In this document: positions 1-8,975 of the stretch, piece after piece
How positions within the stretch are numbered: the stretch's first letter is position 1
Layout of the letters: every line of letters begins with the position of its first letter
DNA from: Amycolatopsis japonica
GTDB lineage: Bacteria > Actinomycetota > Actinomycetes > Mycobacteriales > Pseudonocardiaceae
Direction: 5' to 3'
NCBI RefSeq assembly: GCF_000732925.1
Contig: NZ_CP008953.1
Span: forward strand, 5,456,001-5,520,000
DNA: 64,000 bases
The notes under the pieces: model-generated
The model's database searches: none
Told to the model about the DNA's origin: nothing
What the model saw: only the letters and a program-made list of their open reading frames with translations
Position numbers and translations under genes: made by a program

Positions 1-1294
1 TCGGCTCGTAGTAGTCCCGCCCCACCAGCTCGTCCGGCGGATACTGTTGCGCCAGAACACCTTCCGGCACGTTGTGCGGATACCGGTAGCCCTTCGCGTT
101 GCCGAGTTTCTCCGCGCCCGCGTAATGCCCGTCGCGCAGATGCGGCGGCACCGTCCCGATGCGCCCGGACCGGACATCGCTCAGCGCGGCGTCGATGCCG
201 GTGATGACGGCGTTCGACTTCGGCGCCGTCGCCAGGTGCACGGTCGCCTGCGCCAGCGCGAGACGGCCTTCCGGCATACCGATGAACTGCACGGCGTGCG
301 CAGCCGCGACGGCCGATTGCAGTGCCGTCGGGTCGGCCATGCCGATGTCCTCGCTCGCGTGCACGACCAGGCGCCGGGCCAGGAACCGCGGGTCCTCCCC
401 CGCCTCGATCATCCGCGCCAGATAGTGCAACGCGGCGTCCACGTCCGACCCTCGGATCGATTTGATGAACGCGCTGATGACGTCGTAGTGCTGGTCGCCG
501 TCGCGGTCGTAACGCACCGCCGCCTTGTCCACTGTGGACTCGACGATGGCGAGATCGATCGTCTTGGCCTCGGTCGCGCTCGCCGCGTCGGCGGCCGCTT
601 CGAGCGCGGTGAGCGCGCGCCGCGCGTCGCCGGAGGCCAGCCGCACCAGATGGTCTCGCGAGTCCTCGGTCAGGGTGAGTTCGCCGCCGAGACCGCGTTC
701 GTCGGCCAGCGCGCGCTCGATCAGCGCGACGATGTCGGCGTCGGTCAGTGGCCGCAGCTGCAGCACCAAAGACCGCGACAGCAGCGGCGAGACCACCGAG
801 AACGACGGGTTCTCCGTGGTGGCGGCCACCAGCAGCACCGTCCGGTCCTCCACCGCGCCGAGCAGGGCGTCCTGCTGGGTCTTGGAGAACCGGTGGACCT
901 CGTCGATGAACAGCACCGTGTTCTCGGCGTTGTAGTTCCGGCGGCGGCGCGCTTCTTCGATGACCCCGCGCACCTCCTTCACCCCGGCCGACAGCGCAGA
1001 CATCGCCACGAACCGGCGGCCGGTCGCCGCGGAGACGAGATTCGCCAGGGTGGTCTTGCCGGTACCCGGCGGGCCGTAGAGCAGCACGGAAGCGGGGGCC
1101 GCGCCTTCGACGAGCCGCCGCAGCGGCGCACCCTCACGCAGCAGATGCTGCTGGCCGACGACCTCGTCGAGCGACCGCGGCCGCATCCGCACCGCCAGCG
1201 GCGAGCCCGCCGGAACGGCGACCTCCCTCGGCTCGGCCGGCTCCGGCGGCGGACCGAGGTCGGGGTTCACGGTGAAGAGTTCGTCCTGTGCCAC
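1..1294 (-). CDS. rarA: Replication-associated recombination protein A (AAA+ ATPase), C-terminus cut by window edge
   Basis: RarA/MgsA acts at stalled replication forks as a clamp-loader-like AAA+ ATPase. Translation from a GTG at 1292-1294 gives a Walker A motif GPPGTGKT near residues 74-81 and Walker B FIDEVHRF near 129-136. The RarA-type C-terminal region follows (SEDIGMADP and the NAKGYRYPHNVPEG stretch). About 431 residues are visible and the frame runs off the left edge, so only the extreme C-terminus is missing. The GTG was chosen because upstream codons in this frame lose similarity. It is the last of a run of minus-strand genes, 43 bases after the SGNH hydrolase gene, and may be cotranscribed with it. 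Family assignment is secure. Confidence 0.93.
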   Translation of the reverse strand, partial: MAQDELFTVNPDLGPPPEPAEPREVAVPAGSPLAVRMRPRSLDEVVGQQHLLREGAPLRRLVEGAAPASVLLYGPPGTGKTTLANLVSAATGRRFVAMSALSAGVKEVRGVIEEARRRRNYNAENTVLFIDEVHRFSKTQQDALLGAVEDRTVLLVAATTENPSFSVVSPLLSRSLVLQLRPLTDADIVALIERALADERGLGGELTLTEDSRDHLVRLASGDARRALTALEAAADAASATEAKTIDLAIVESTVDKAAVRYDRDGDQHYDVISAFIKSIRGSDVDAALHYLARMIEAGEDPRFLARRLVVHASEDIGMADPTALQSAVAAAHAVQFIGMPEGRLALAQATVHLATAPKSNAVITGIDAALSDVRSGRIGTVPPHLRDGHYAGAEKLGNAKGYRYPHNVPEGVLAQQYPPDELVGRDYYEP

Positions 1295-1337
1295 GGTGTC
1301 GACGGTAGCCGTACCCACCGACGGTTCCGGCCACAGG

Positions 1338-2186
1338 TCAGCGCAGCCGCTCCCGGAACGCCTGCCACATGATCACGGCCGCGTACGGCACGAACTCACG
1401 CCCCCGCCGCCACACCCACGGGATGCCCTTGAGCACCAGCCAGCCGACGTGCCCGGCGGTACTCGGCTCCACGCCTCCCGAGCAGGTCAGGCTCACCGGC
1501 CGCGGCACCGCGAACCCGGCCTCGGCGAGCCGTTCGGTGAACCCGGTCGCCAGCATCCGGTGCCCGAGTTCCGACGGGTGCAGCCGGTCGACGCTCCACG
1601 CGGTGAGGTCGTAGGCGCCGGGCAGCAGTTCGAGGTCGAGACACGGCACGCCCTCGCGCTCGACGACCCCGTCGATGGCGGCGTTCAGCTCGGCCACCCG
1701 CTCGCTCAACGCGCGCCGCAGCGACCGTGGGAGGCGGAACACCTTCCCGTGGTCGTGGTAGCGCACCGGGATCACGACGGTGCCGACGGCGGCCAGCGAA
1801 CGGATCACCTCGGTGAGGTCCGCGGCGATCTTCTCGGCGCTGAAATCGGGACGCAGCGTGTCGTTCATGCCCGCCACCACCAGCGCGACGTCCGGCCGAT
1901 GCGCGACGGCCTCCGGAAGCTGCTCGGTCAGCACGCAGCCCATGCGCGCCCCGGTGAACGACGGGTTCAGGTAGCCGTCCGGCTCGACGCCGAGCGCGTC
2001 GGCGACGAGCGGGCCGACCCCGCGCCAGCCACCTCGGCCCGGCAGCGGGTCGCCCAGGCCCACGGCCGTGGAATCGCCGAGCACGACCAGTCTGCGAGCG
2101 GACCGCGGGACCGCCGTTGCGGGAGGAAGAAGGGGTTCGGGACTCGGAGTGACTTCGACACTGATCACGGTCACGGTAGCCACCAT
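1338..2186 (-). CDS. SGNH/GDSL-type hydrolase
   Basis: A 282-residue esterase/lipase-like protein of the SGNH superfamily. The four blocks can be read: GDST with the nucleophile Ser near residue 39, the NPSFTGA stretch (block II region), GMNDT near 106-110 (block III Asn) and DRLHPSELGH near the C-terminus (block V Asp and His). There is no convincing signal peptide, so it is probably cytoplasmic; the first 25 or so residues are low-complexity and a downstream start is possible. The substrate cannot be inferred. It lies between the phosphotransferase gene (75-base gap) and rarA on the same strand. Confidence 0.85.
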   Translation of the reverse strand: MVATVTVISVEVTPSPEPLLPPATAVPRSARRLVVLGDSTAVGLGDPLPGRGGWRGVGPLVADALGVEPDGYLNPSFTGARMGCVLTEQLPEAVAHRPDVALVVAGMNDTLRPDFSAEKIAADLTEVIRSLAAVGTVVIPVRYHDHGKVFRLPRSLRRALSERVAELNAAIDGVVEREGVPCLDLELLPGAYDLTAWSVDRLHPSELGHRMLATGFTERLAEAGFAVPRPVSLTCSGGVEPSTAGHVGWLVLKGIPWVWRRGREFVPYAAVIMWQAFRERLR

Positions 2187-2261
2187 CGGCCACGCAGACT
2201 CACCCGTGGTGATGCCTGGGTAACGCGGCGAGGACGGTCGAGCGAAAAGTCCGTGCGGCGG

Positions 2262-3449
2262 TCACCGGAACGCGGGATAGAACGCGAGATCGGCGTGCGG
2301 CCCGAGCCGGGCGCCGAGGGCCGCGGCGACCCTGGTGGCGTGCTCGGAGATATGCGTCAGCCGCGCACGCAGCGAGTGTTTGGCCAGCTCCCGCCACCAG
2401 GTGACGAGCGCGGCCTCCCGGCTGATCGGCGTCGCGTGCCGGTCCAGGTCCAGCTCCGGGAGGATCTCCCAGGTGAGGACCCACAGCAGGAGCAGCTGAC
2501 CGTCCATCAGATGCTCGGCCAGCGCGTCCTCATCCGCGAGCCCGGGCCAGACCGAGACGACCTCGGACCGCCAGGCCGCGATCATCGCCTCGCTCATACC
2601 CGGCGGCAGGGCCAGCGCGTCCGCGCTCGACGCGAACGGGAGCCGCAGGTACGCCACGTCCATCAGGGTGCTGCGCACCCGGCCGCGTTCGAAGTCGAGG
2701 AACCGCACTCCGCCGCTGGTCACGAGGTTGTTGTCCGGGCTGAGATCGACGGGGCTGAACGCGCGGTACGACGGCGCGCCCGCCCGCTCGGCGACCTCCA
2801 TGACCCGCTGTTGCACCGGCTCCGGCGTCTCGACGTCGAGCAGTTCCTCCAGCAGGCCCGGCAGTTGCGCGCAGACCGCGGGCAGCGGAGCGTCCTCGTT
2901 CTTGACCGGGCCGCCCAGACGGCGCAGCAGCGCGTTGAAATCGGGCTCACGGCTCGCCGTGGTCGCGTGCAACCTGCCCAGCGACCGGGCCCAGGACAGC
3001 AAGGCACGTTCGGCGCCGCGGGCGTCACGGGCGTGGAGCTTGTCGTGCAGTGTCGGGACGCCGCCGAGGTCTTCGATCACCAGGACACGGTCCCGGCCGT
3101 CGTGCGCCAGCAGCTCCGGGCACATCCGGTCCTCCGGCGCGAGCGCGGTGAACAGCTGGTAGCTGACCGCCTCCTGCGCGAACGGATCGGGCCGTCCCGG
3201 TTCGGGTGGATCGGGGTAGTGCTTGATGACCAGGGTGCGCGGCAGCGCGAACGGCGACGACGCCACCCGCGCCCGCACGACCGTGGCCGGGCCGCTGCCG
3301 GCGAGGTCTTCGGGGGCGACGAGGGTGATCGCGCTGCCGAATCGGCGCGTGAGGACCGACTCGCCGGCGGCGACCGCGGCCGCCACGGCGAGGGTTTCGG
3401 CTCCAGCTCCGACGGTCGAATCGTCGGCAGAGGAGGTATCGACTGTCAT
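2262..3449 (-). CDS. Phosphotransferase of the aminoglycoside/choline kinase fold (APH family)
   Basis: About 395 residues with the protein-kinase-like APH fold: a Lys in the LVIKHY strand, the hinge-type VIEDLGG, the catalytic-loop stretch PVDLSPDNN and the metal-binding RFLDFERG. The usual Brenner motif HGDxxxxN is present with Asp and Asn kept but His and Gly replaced by Pro and Val, so activity is likely but unproven. The ATG at 3447-3449 is preferred over start codons further upstream because a GGGTCGGTGG ribosome site precedes it and the extra upstream residues look non-conserved. No resistance or biosynthetic neighbours indicate the substrate. Confidence 0.8.
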   Translation of the reverse strand: MTVDTSSADDSTVGAGAETLAVAAAVAAGESVLTRRFGSAITLVAPEDLAGSGPATVVRARVASSPFALPRTLVIKHYPDPPEPGRPDPFAQEAVSYQLFTALAPEDRMCPELLAHDGRDRVLVIEDLGGVPTLHDKLHARDARGAERALLSWARSLGRLHATTASREPDFNALLRRLGGPVKNEDAPLPAVCAQLPGLLEELLDVETPEPVQQRVMEVAERAGAPSYRAFSPVDLSPDNNLVTSGGVRFLDFERGRVRSTLMDVAYLRLPFASSADALALPPGMSEAMIAAWRSEVVSVWPGLADEDALAEHLMDGQLLLLWVLTWEILPELDLDRHATPISREAALVTWWRELAKHSLRARLTHISEHATRVAAALGARLGPHADLAFYPAFR

Positions 3450-3528
3450 TGCCACCGACCCTACTCGTGACTGAGCAACCATGACCACTGAGATCCGGGC
3501 AATCGCGCGCACTGGCGCGATCGAGGAC

Positions 3529-4470
3529 TCATCCGCGTGAAAGCGGACGTTCCGTCACCCTCGATCGTTGCCCACGACGGCGCAATGTCAGCACAATGGC
3601 CGCAGCTGCAACGATTCCGATGAGATTGACCAGCAGCTGACCGGCCGAATAAAGGCACCGTTCCCACTGACCGGCAACGGCCGCGACCACCGCGTAACCG
3701 GCGGCGGGCACCGTCGTCACCGAGATGAAGACGCCCACGAGCGCGGCGGATTTGGCCGACGTCATGGAAAGCATGCCCGCGGCGCCGGCGAGGAGCGCGA
3801 CGATCAGCGACGCGATTCCCACCTGGTAAACGAAATCGACCTCGTGGTTGTCCGCGAGCTTGCTGACCTCGAGCACGCCGGTGGCGTTGCCGACCAGCAC
3901 CACGCCGAGGGTGATCACCATCGCGATCGGGAAACCGCCGAGCAGCGCGACCCCGCCCTGCCGCACGAGATCGCCGCGGCGCAGCACCAGGCCGACCGCC
4001 ATCGCGGCCAGCGGCCCGAATTCCGGCCCTACGACCATGGCGCCGACGATGGTGACGGCCGAGTTCGTGATGACACCGACCGCCGCCAGCAGGCACGCGA
4101 TGGTCAGGAATGCCTGAAATGTCCAGGTGAGCCGGGACTCCTCGCCGGAACGGCCGACGAGTTCCTGCCACACCACCGCGTCGGCGCCTTCGCCCGGCGC
4201 GGCCTCCTCGGCCTTGTCGGCGGCGTCGGACACCGCGGTGTCCAGCGCTTCCAACGTGATGCCGCCGGTGTGGTCGAGGTCGAGCCCGCACAGCGACTCG
4301 ATGATCTCGTCGGCCGCCTCACGGGCGATGTCCGCCTCGATCAGGTCGCCCTCGGGCGCGACCGCCACCCCGTGATGTACCACGAGGTGCGCGGTCCCGG
4401 TGTGCGCCCGCAGGATCCGGATCGCTTCGTCGGTCCGGTCCGGCGGGCACACGGCCCTGAGGTGGAGCAT
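3529..4470 (-). CDS. DUF389 integral membrane protein
   Basis: A 313-residue protein: an N-terminal soluble domain of about 110 residues, then about six hydrophobic segments including the conserved VGAMVVGPEFGPLAAMAVG stretch typical of DUF389. The function of the family is not established. Its ATG (4468-4470) shares one base with the stop of aspS (TGATG arrangement), so the two genes are translationally coupled. The C-terminus is basic and probably cytoplasmic. Identification rests on the membrane core sequence and length. Confidence 0.85.
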   Translation of the reverse strand: MLHLRAVCPPDRTDEAIRILRAHTGTAHLVVHHGVAVAPEGDLIEADIAREAADEIIESLCGLDLDHTGGITLEALDTAVSDAADKAEEAAPGEGADAVVWQELVGRSGEESRLTWTFQAFLTIACLLAAVGVITNSAVTIVGAMVVGPEFGPLAAMAVGLVLRRGDLVRQGGVALLGGFPIAMVITLGVVLVGNATGVLEVSKLADNHEVDFVYQVGIASLIVALLAGAAGMLSMTSAKSAALVGVFISVTTVPAAGYAVVAAVAGQWERCLYSAGQLLVNLIGIVAAAAIVLTLRRRGQRSRVTERPLSRG

Positions 4471-6242
4471 CAGTTCTTGACGGGCGGCGCGGGCTTGGCG
4501 TCGATGCCCGCCTCCTTGCGCTGCTCCGCGGTGATCGGCGCGGGAGCGGCGGTCAGCGGGTCGAACCCGCCACCGGTCTTCGGGAACGCGATCACGTCAC
4601 GCAGCGACTCGGCCTTGGCCAGCAGCATGACGATCCGGTCCCAGCCGAACGCGATCCCGCCGTGCGGCGGCGGGCCGAAGGCGAAAGCGTCGAGCAGGAA
4701 GCCGAACTTCTCCTGCGCCTCCTCCTCGGACAGGCCCATCAGCTCGAAGACCTGCTTCTGCAGCTCCTGCTGGTGGATACGGATCGAGCCGCCGCCGATC
4801 TCGTTGCCGTTGCAGACGATGTCGTAGGCGTAGGCCAGCGCGTTGCCGGGGTCGTCGGCGAGTTTGCCGATCCACTCCGGGGTCGGCGAGGTGAAGGCGT
4901 GGTGCAGTGCCTTCCACTTGCCGCCGCCGACGGCGACGTCGTCGGACTCCTCGGCCGAGATGAACATCGGGAAGTCGACGACCCAGACGAACGACCAGGC
5001 GTTCTCGTCGATCAGGCCGAGACGGCTGCCGATCTCCAGCCGGGTGGCACCCAGCAGCGCACGCGCGTCGGCGGGCTTGCCGGCGGCGAAGAAGACGCAG
5101 TCGCCGGGCTTGGCGCCGACGGCCTCGGCGACCGTCTCGCGCTCCTTCTCCGACAGGTTCTTCGCGACCGGCCCGCCGAGCGTGCCGTCCTCGTTGACCA
5201 GGATGTAGGCGAGCCCGCGGTGGCCGCGCTGCTTGGCGAAGTCCTGCCAGGCGTCGAGGGTGCGGCGCGGCTGGTCGGCCCCGCCCGCCATCACGACGGC
5301 GCCGACGTACGGCGCCTGGAACACGCGGAACGGGGTGTCGGCGAAGAACGCCGTCATGTCGGTGAGTTCGAGGTCGAAGCGCAGGTCCGGCTTGTCCGAG
5401 CCGTACTTCTCCATCGCCTCGGCGTAGCTGATGCGGCGGAAGGGCTTCGGGATCTCGGCGCCGATCAGCTTCCACAGCGCCGTCACGATGTCCTCGCCGA
5501 GCGCGATGACGTCGTCCTGCTCGACGAAGCTCATCTCGATGTCGAGCTGGGTGAACTCCGGCTGCCGGTCGGCGCGGAAGTCCTCGTCCCGGTAGCAGCG
5601 CGCGATCTGGTAGTACCGCTCGAGGCCGCCGACCATGAGCAGCTGCTTGAACAGCTGCGGCGACTGCGGGAGCGCGTACCAGGAGCCGGGCTTGAGGCGG
5701 GCCGGGACGACGAAGTCGCGGGCGCCCTCGGGGGTGGAGCGGGTCATGGTCGGGGTCTCGACCTCGACGAACTCCTGGGCGTGCAGCACCTCGCGGGCGG
5801 CGCGGTTGACCTCGCTGCGCAGGCGCATCGCGGCCGCGGGGCCGCTGCGGCGCAGGTCGAGGTAGCGGTGCTTGAGACGCACCTCTTCGCCGACGTCGAC
5901 GCGGTCGTCGATCGGGAACGGCAGCACGGCGGCCTCGGACAGCACCTCGAGCTCGGTGACCAGCACCTCGATCTCGCCGGTGGGGATCTCGGCGTTGGCG
6001 TTGCCCTCCGGGCGCTTCGAGACCTCGCCGACGATGCGGACGCAGTACTCGGAGCGCAGCTGGTGGGCACGCTCGGCCATCTCGCCCTCGCGGAAGACGA
6101 CCTGGCTCACGCCGCTGGCGTCGCGCAGATCGATGAAGATGACGCCGCCGTGATCGCGCCGCCGGGCCACCCATCCGGTGAGGGTGACCGTCTGACCGGC
6201 GTGCTCGGCACGCAAGGTGCCGGCTTTGTGGGTGCGAAGCAC
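4470..6242 (-). CDS. aspS: Aspartate--tRNA ligase
   Basis: AspRS of 590 residues, the normal bacterial length. The order is an N-terminal OB-fold anticodon-binding domain (VTLTGWVARRRDHGGVIFIDL), the class II catalytic core with motif 2 (CYRDEDFRADRQPEFTQLD), a bacterial insertion domain in the middle, and motif 3 (GIAFGWDRIVML). It charges tRNA-Asp, and in organisms without AsnRS also tRNA-Asn for GatCAB conversion; which form this is cannot be read here. The start is GTG at 6240-6242 with an AAGGAGAG ribosome site about 8 bases upstream. Its stop overlaps the DUF389 gene start. Confidence 0.97.
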   Translation of the reverse strand: MLRTHKAGTLRAEHAGQTVTLTGWVARRRDHGGVIFIDLRDASGVSQVVFREGEMAERAHQLRSEYCVRIVGEVSKRPEGNANAEIPTGEIEVLVTELEVLSEAAVLPFPIDDRVDVGEEVRLKHRYLDLRRSGPAAAMRLRSEVNRAAREVLHAQEFVEVETPTMTRSTPEGARDFVVPARLKPGSWYALPQSPQLFKQLLMVGGLERYYQIARCYRDEDFRADRQPEFTQLDIEMSFVEQDDVIALGEDIVTALWKLIGAEIPKPFRRISYAEAMEKYGSDKPDLRFDLELTDMTAFFADTPFRVFQAPYVGAVVMAGGADQPRRTLDAWQDFAKQRGHRGLAYILVNEDGTLGGPVAKNLSEKERETVAEAVGAKPGDCVFFAAGKPADARALLGATRLEIGSRLGLIDENAWSFVWVVDFPMFISAEESDDVAVGGGKWKALHHAFTSPTPEWIGKLADDPGNALAYAYDIVCNGNEIGGGSIRIHQQELQKQVFELMGLSEEEAQEKFGFLLDAFAFGPPPHGGIAFGWDRIVMLLAKAESLRDVIAFPKTGGGFDPLTAAPAPITAEQRKEAGIDAKPAPPVKN

Positions 6243-6359
6243 TGCGGGTGCTCTCCTTCGGCATCACGATTCTGCGATTCGACGGCCTATCGCCGACGAC
6301 TCGACAGGCTATCGAAAGACCCCGAATGCCTCGCGACCAGGTACAAACCCGACGGTTCC

Positions 6360-6935
6360 TCAGATCGTCGGCCAGGCCTCCAGCGCGGCGACCATCCGCC
6401 GCGTATGCGCCAGATAGCCGGGCACGGACAGGACCCGGCCGTCGATGTTCTCCAGCAGCCAGCCCGAGGCCGCCTCCTGCGACGCGAAGAACTCCGTGCA
6501 GACCAGCGCCTCGACGTAGTCCTGGCCGAGGGCGAGGTCGATCCCGGACAGACGTGACGCGGCGACCACGGCGTGCGGCGGGTCGACGCTCAAGACCCTC
6601 TCGCGGGTGAAGTGGACACGGACGCGCGCTCCGGTCGCCGGGCAGACCGCGTCCGCGTGCACGGGTTCACCGGTGGCGACGGCCAGGAGGAACAGGTCGA
6701 CCCGGTACCGGTCGGAGCCCGCCCGTCCGGCCGGGCGCGAACCCCGGTCCATCACGACCAGCCCGTCGCGGATGACGAAGCCCATCAGGTCCATCAAACG
6801 GTGGGCTTCGGCCGGGTCCATGCCGACGGTGGCGGCGAGTCTTCCGATGGCGATGGGGTGTCTGCCCGCTCTGGTCAGCTTGGTCGCGGCCCAGGCGATG
6901 CGGACAGCGGCGGTGCGATCAGTACGGGTGGTCAA
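6360..6935 (-). CDS. MerB-like (organomercurial lyase fold) protein lacking the Cys96 equivalent
   Basis: The C-terminal half aligns with alkylmercury lyase MerB: a CPATGARVRV stretch (equivalent to the Cys117 region), and VCTEFFASQEAASGW (equivalent to the Cys159/160 HFFAS region). By spacing from the CPATG Cys, the Asp99 equivalent is kept (YRVDLF) but the Cys96 equivalent is Tyr. Start: TTG at 6933-6935 is preferred because AGGAGG sits exactly six bases upstream, giving 191 residues; an ATG 57 bases further out (6992) has no such site. No merR, merA or transporter adjoins it, so a role in mercury resistance is doubtful. It may be a nucleic-acid- or metal-binding paralogue; function unknown. 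Confidence 0.72.
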   Translation of the reverse strand: MTTRTDRTAAVRIAWAATKLTRAGRHPIAIGRLAATVGMDPAEAHRLMDLMGFVIRDGLVVMDRGSRPAGRAGSDRYRVDLFLLAVATGEPVHADAVCPATGARVRVHFTRERVLSVDPPHAVVAASRLSGIDLALGQDYVEALVCTEFFASQEAASGWLLENIDGRVLSVPGYLAHTRRMVAALEAWPTI

Positions 6936-7059
6936 CAGGCACCTCCTCGCCTTCGTCCCCTTGAGATTAGGCACGAAAAGGATTTCCGCCAAGCCACTGC
7001 GCCGAACGGCCGAATCCGTTGTGCGGTAAGACTTTCGGCCACCCGAGGCGAAAGTGGTG

Positions 7060-8967
7060 CTACAGCAGTTTGAGCTGCTCGGCCGGAGGCACCACCGCCT
7101 CCCCCGCCCGCTGCACGGGCATCGTCACCTGCATCCGTTCCCCGTCGTCCGCACGGGAACCGAAGCCGTGACGGCGCAACAACGGACCGACCCTGGCGCC
7201 GAGCCGCTCCCGATAGGACTTCGGGAGATACGCGCCGCGCGAGTACAGCTCGCGGTATTTCGGCACCAGCTCCGGATGTTCCCGGCCGAGCCAGCGCGCG
7301 AACCATTCCCGCGCGCCGGGCCGCAGATGCAACGGAAGGACGGTGACCCGCGTGGCGCCCGCCTCGGCCAGCCGCGAGAACAGGGCGTCGAGCGCGGCCA
7401 CCGAGTCGGTCAGGTACGGGAGCACGGGGGCGACGAGCACCGAACACGGCAACCCGGCGTCGCGTGCTTTGCGGATCAGGTCGAGCCTCGCCCGCGGGCT
7501 CGGCGTCCCCGGCTCCAGACGATGTTGGAGCTCCTCGTCCAGCAGCGCGAGCGAGATCGCCAGCCCGGCCGGCACGTCCTTCGACACCGATTCCAGCAAT
7601 GGGAGATCCCTCGCCAGCACGGTCCCCTTGGTCAGGATCGACAGCGGCGTGCCCGAATCGGCCAGCGCGGTGATGATGCGCGGCATCAGCTTGTACCGGC
7701 CTTCGGCGCGTTGGTAGGGGTCGGTGTTCGTGCCCATCGCGACGTGCTCGCGTGTCCAGCTCGGCCGCCGCAGCTGCGCGGCCAGCACCTCGGGCGCGTT
7801 GACCTTCACGATCACCTGCGTGTCGAAATCGCGTCCGGCGTCGAAGTCGAGGTACGTGTGGGTGTTCCTGGCGAAACAGTTGTGCGTGACCATGCCGTCG
7901 GCGATGAAGTCGCCGGTGCCGGTGGTGATGTCGAACAACGGCAACTCGATGCCCAGTGGCTCGATGGACGTCACCTTCCGTCTCGTCCGGCCGATGGGGA
8001 GACCGTCGAGCGATCGTTTCCAGCCGACGGCGGGGTCGGCGAGATGGAAGAACCGCACCTCCTCCGAAGGCCCGCCGAGGATCTGCACCGTCCACAGCGG
8101 ACGAAACTTGGCGTTTTCACTTCTGACGTAACGGAAGCCGAAGTTCCCCAGCGCGGAACAGAAGGTCGAGACGATGTCCTGTTCGTCATGGGTGACGCGC
8201 AACGCGCCATGCCGGTAGCTCCCGGCGAGATCGAACAATCCGGCCAGGAATCCGCGCAGCCAATGGGAATCCGGCGACGGCGGCACCTGCACGAAACCGA
8301 CCGACGCACCGAAATCCGGCAGGTAACGAAGCGCGCGGCCCGCGGCGTCCTTCTCGGCCGAGAACCCGCCGGAGCGCAACATTCCGCACAGGTATCCGGC
8401 GCGGTAGCCGAGGGTGTCGTCCGGGGTGCGCGCGAGCCGCCCGAAGCCGACGAGTTCGGTGCCGCCGACCAGATGCGGCCGCTGCGCCGCGCCGAACCGG
8501 GTGCCGGTGACGTGTTTCCAGCCGCGACCGGTCAGGAACCGGTGATCGCCACTGGCCACGATGGACGTTCCGTCGTCGAGGGACAGGCGGTACGCCGGTT
8601 TCAGCGTCGACCAGTGCGCGAGGACCTTCGTCGGCACCAGACGGCGCCCCGCGCCACGCCCGCGCGTCCCGTAGATCGCGTCGCCGGGCGCCAGTTCCGC
8701 GAGCGGCTTCGTCCGGCCGTCGGCCATCAGGACCGGCGTGCCGCCCTCGAGGCAGTACGTACACGCGTGAGAACAACCGCGATACGGGTTCACCGTCCAT
8801 CCGAACGGGACACCCGAGCCCTCGGGCACCTTGTTCAGCACGGATTTGGCGTGCACCTCGTGAAAGGTGACGCTGTCGAACTCGGGCGTGCGCACCGAAC
8901 GCAGCAGCCCGTCCAATCCGGGCAGTACCGGCTCGCCGCCGTCCGCCCGCTGTCGATCCCATCGCAC
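7060..8967 (-). CDS. Rv2578c-family radical SAM protein interrupted by an intein
   Basis: Host protein of about 343 residues split by a 292-residue intein. The mature sequence reads GCSHACTY then CFARNTHTYLDF, forming the CxxxCxxC motif of radical SAM enzymes; MGTNTDPYQRAEG and the LTKGTVL strand follow, as in mycobacterial Rv2578c. GTG at 8965-8967 was chosen because the protein then begins VRWDRQ, matching the MRW start I recall for Rv2578c; an ATG at 8985 lies inside a LexA-type box. The substrate of the family is unknown. Two SOS boxes directly upstream suggest DNA-damage induction. Numbering from this start: cluster Cys 65, 69 and, after splicing, 364. Confidence 0.9.
   Translation of the reverse strand: MRWDRQRADGGEPVLPGLDGLLRSVRTPEFDSVTFHEVHAKSVLNKVPEGSGVPFGWTVNPYRGCSHACTYCLEGGTPVLMADGRTKPLAELAPGDAIYGTRGRGAGRRLVPTKVLAHWSTLKPAYRLSLDDGTSIVASGDHRFLTGRGWKHVTGTRFGAAQRPHLVGGTELVGFGRLARTPDDTLGYRAGYLCGMLRSGGFSAEKDAAGRALRYLPDFGASVGFVQVPPSPDSHWLRGFLAGLFDLAGSYRHGALRVTHDEQDIVSTFCSALGNFGFRYVRSENAKFRPLWTVQILGGPSEEVRFFHLADPAVGWKRSLDGLPIGRTRRKVTSIEPLGIELPLFDITTGTGDFIADGMVTHNCFARNTHTYLDFDAGRDFDTQVIVKVNAPEVLAAQLRRPSWTREHVAMGTNTDPYQRAEGRYKLMPRIITALADSGTPLSILTKGTVLARDLPLLESVSKDVPAGLAISLALLDEELQHRLEPGTPSPRARLDLIRKARDAGLPCSVLVAPVLPYLTDSVAALDALFSRLAEAGATRVTVLPLHLRPGAREWFARWLGREHPELVPKYRELYSRGAYLPKSYRERLGARVGPLLRRHGFGSRADDGERMQVTMPVQRAGEAVVPPAEQLKLL
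7879..8754 (-). mobile_element. Intein in the radical SAM gene, with degenerate LAGLIDADG endonuclease
   Basis: It runs from Cys72 to Asn363 (635-residue numbering). Splicing residues are intact: Cys at position 1 in CLEGGTPVLMADG (block A), His142 in VASGDHRFLT (block B), FDITTGTGDF (block F), and the terminal IADGMVTHN with penultimate His and Asn, followed by Cys as the +1 extein residue. The insertion falls immediately before the third cluster Cys, so the enzyme cannot bind its cluster until splicing occurs. Endonuclease motifs are degenerate: LCGMLRSGG and LAGLFDLAG both lack the catalytic acidic residue at position 8. Mobility is therefore probably lost while splicing is kept. Confidence 0.92.
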
Positions 8968-8975
8968 CCGGCCAG

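Noticed and set aside
1272..3470. Long plus-strand open frame opposite the SGNH hydrolase and phosphotransferase genes
   Set aside because: An Arg/Gly/His-rich shadow frame caused by high GC; the minus-strand genes have recognisable motifs. The same applies to 4662-6557, 7054-9102, 32274-34115, 40803-42842 and 59621-61924.
6360..6935. Functional mercury-resistance gene merB
   Set aside because: The Cys96 equivalent is Tyr and no mer genes are adjacent.
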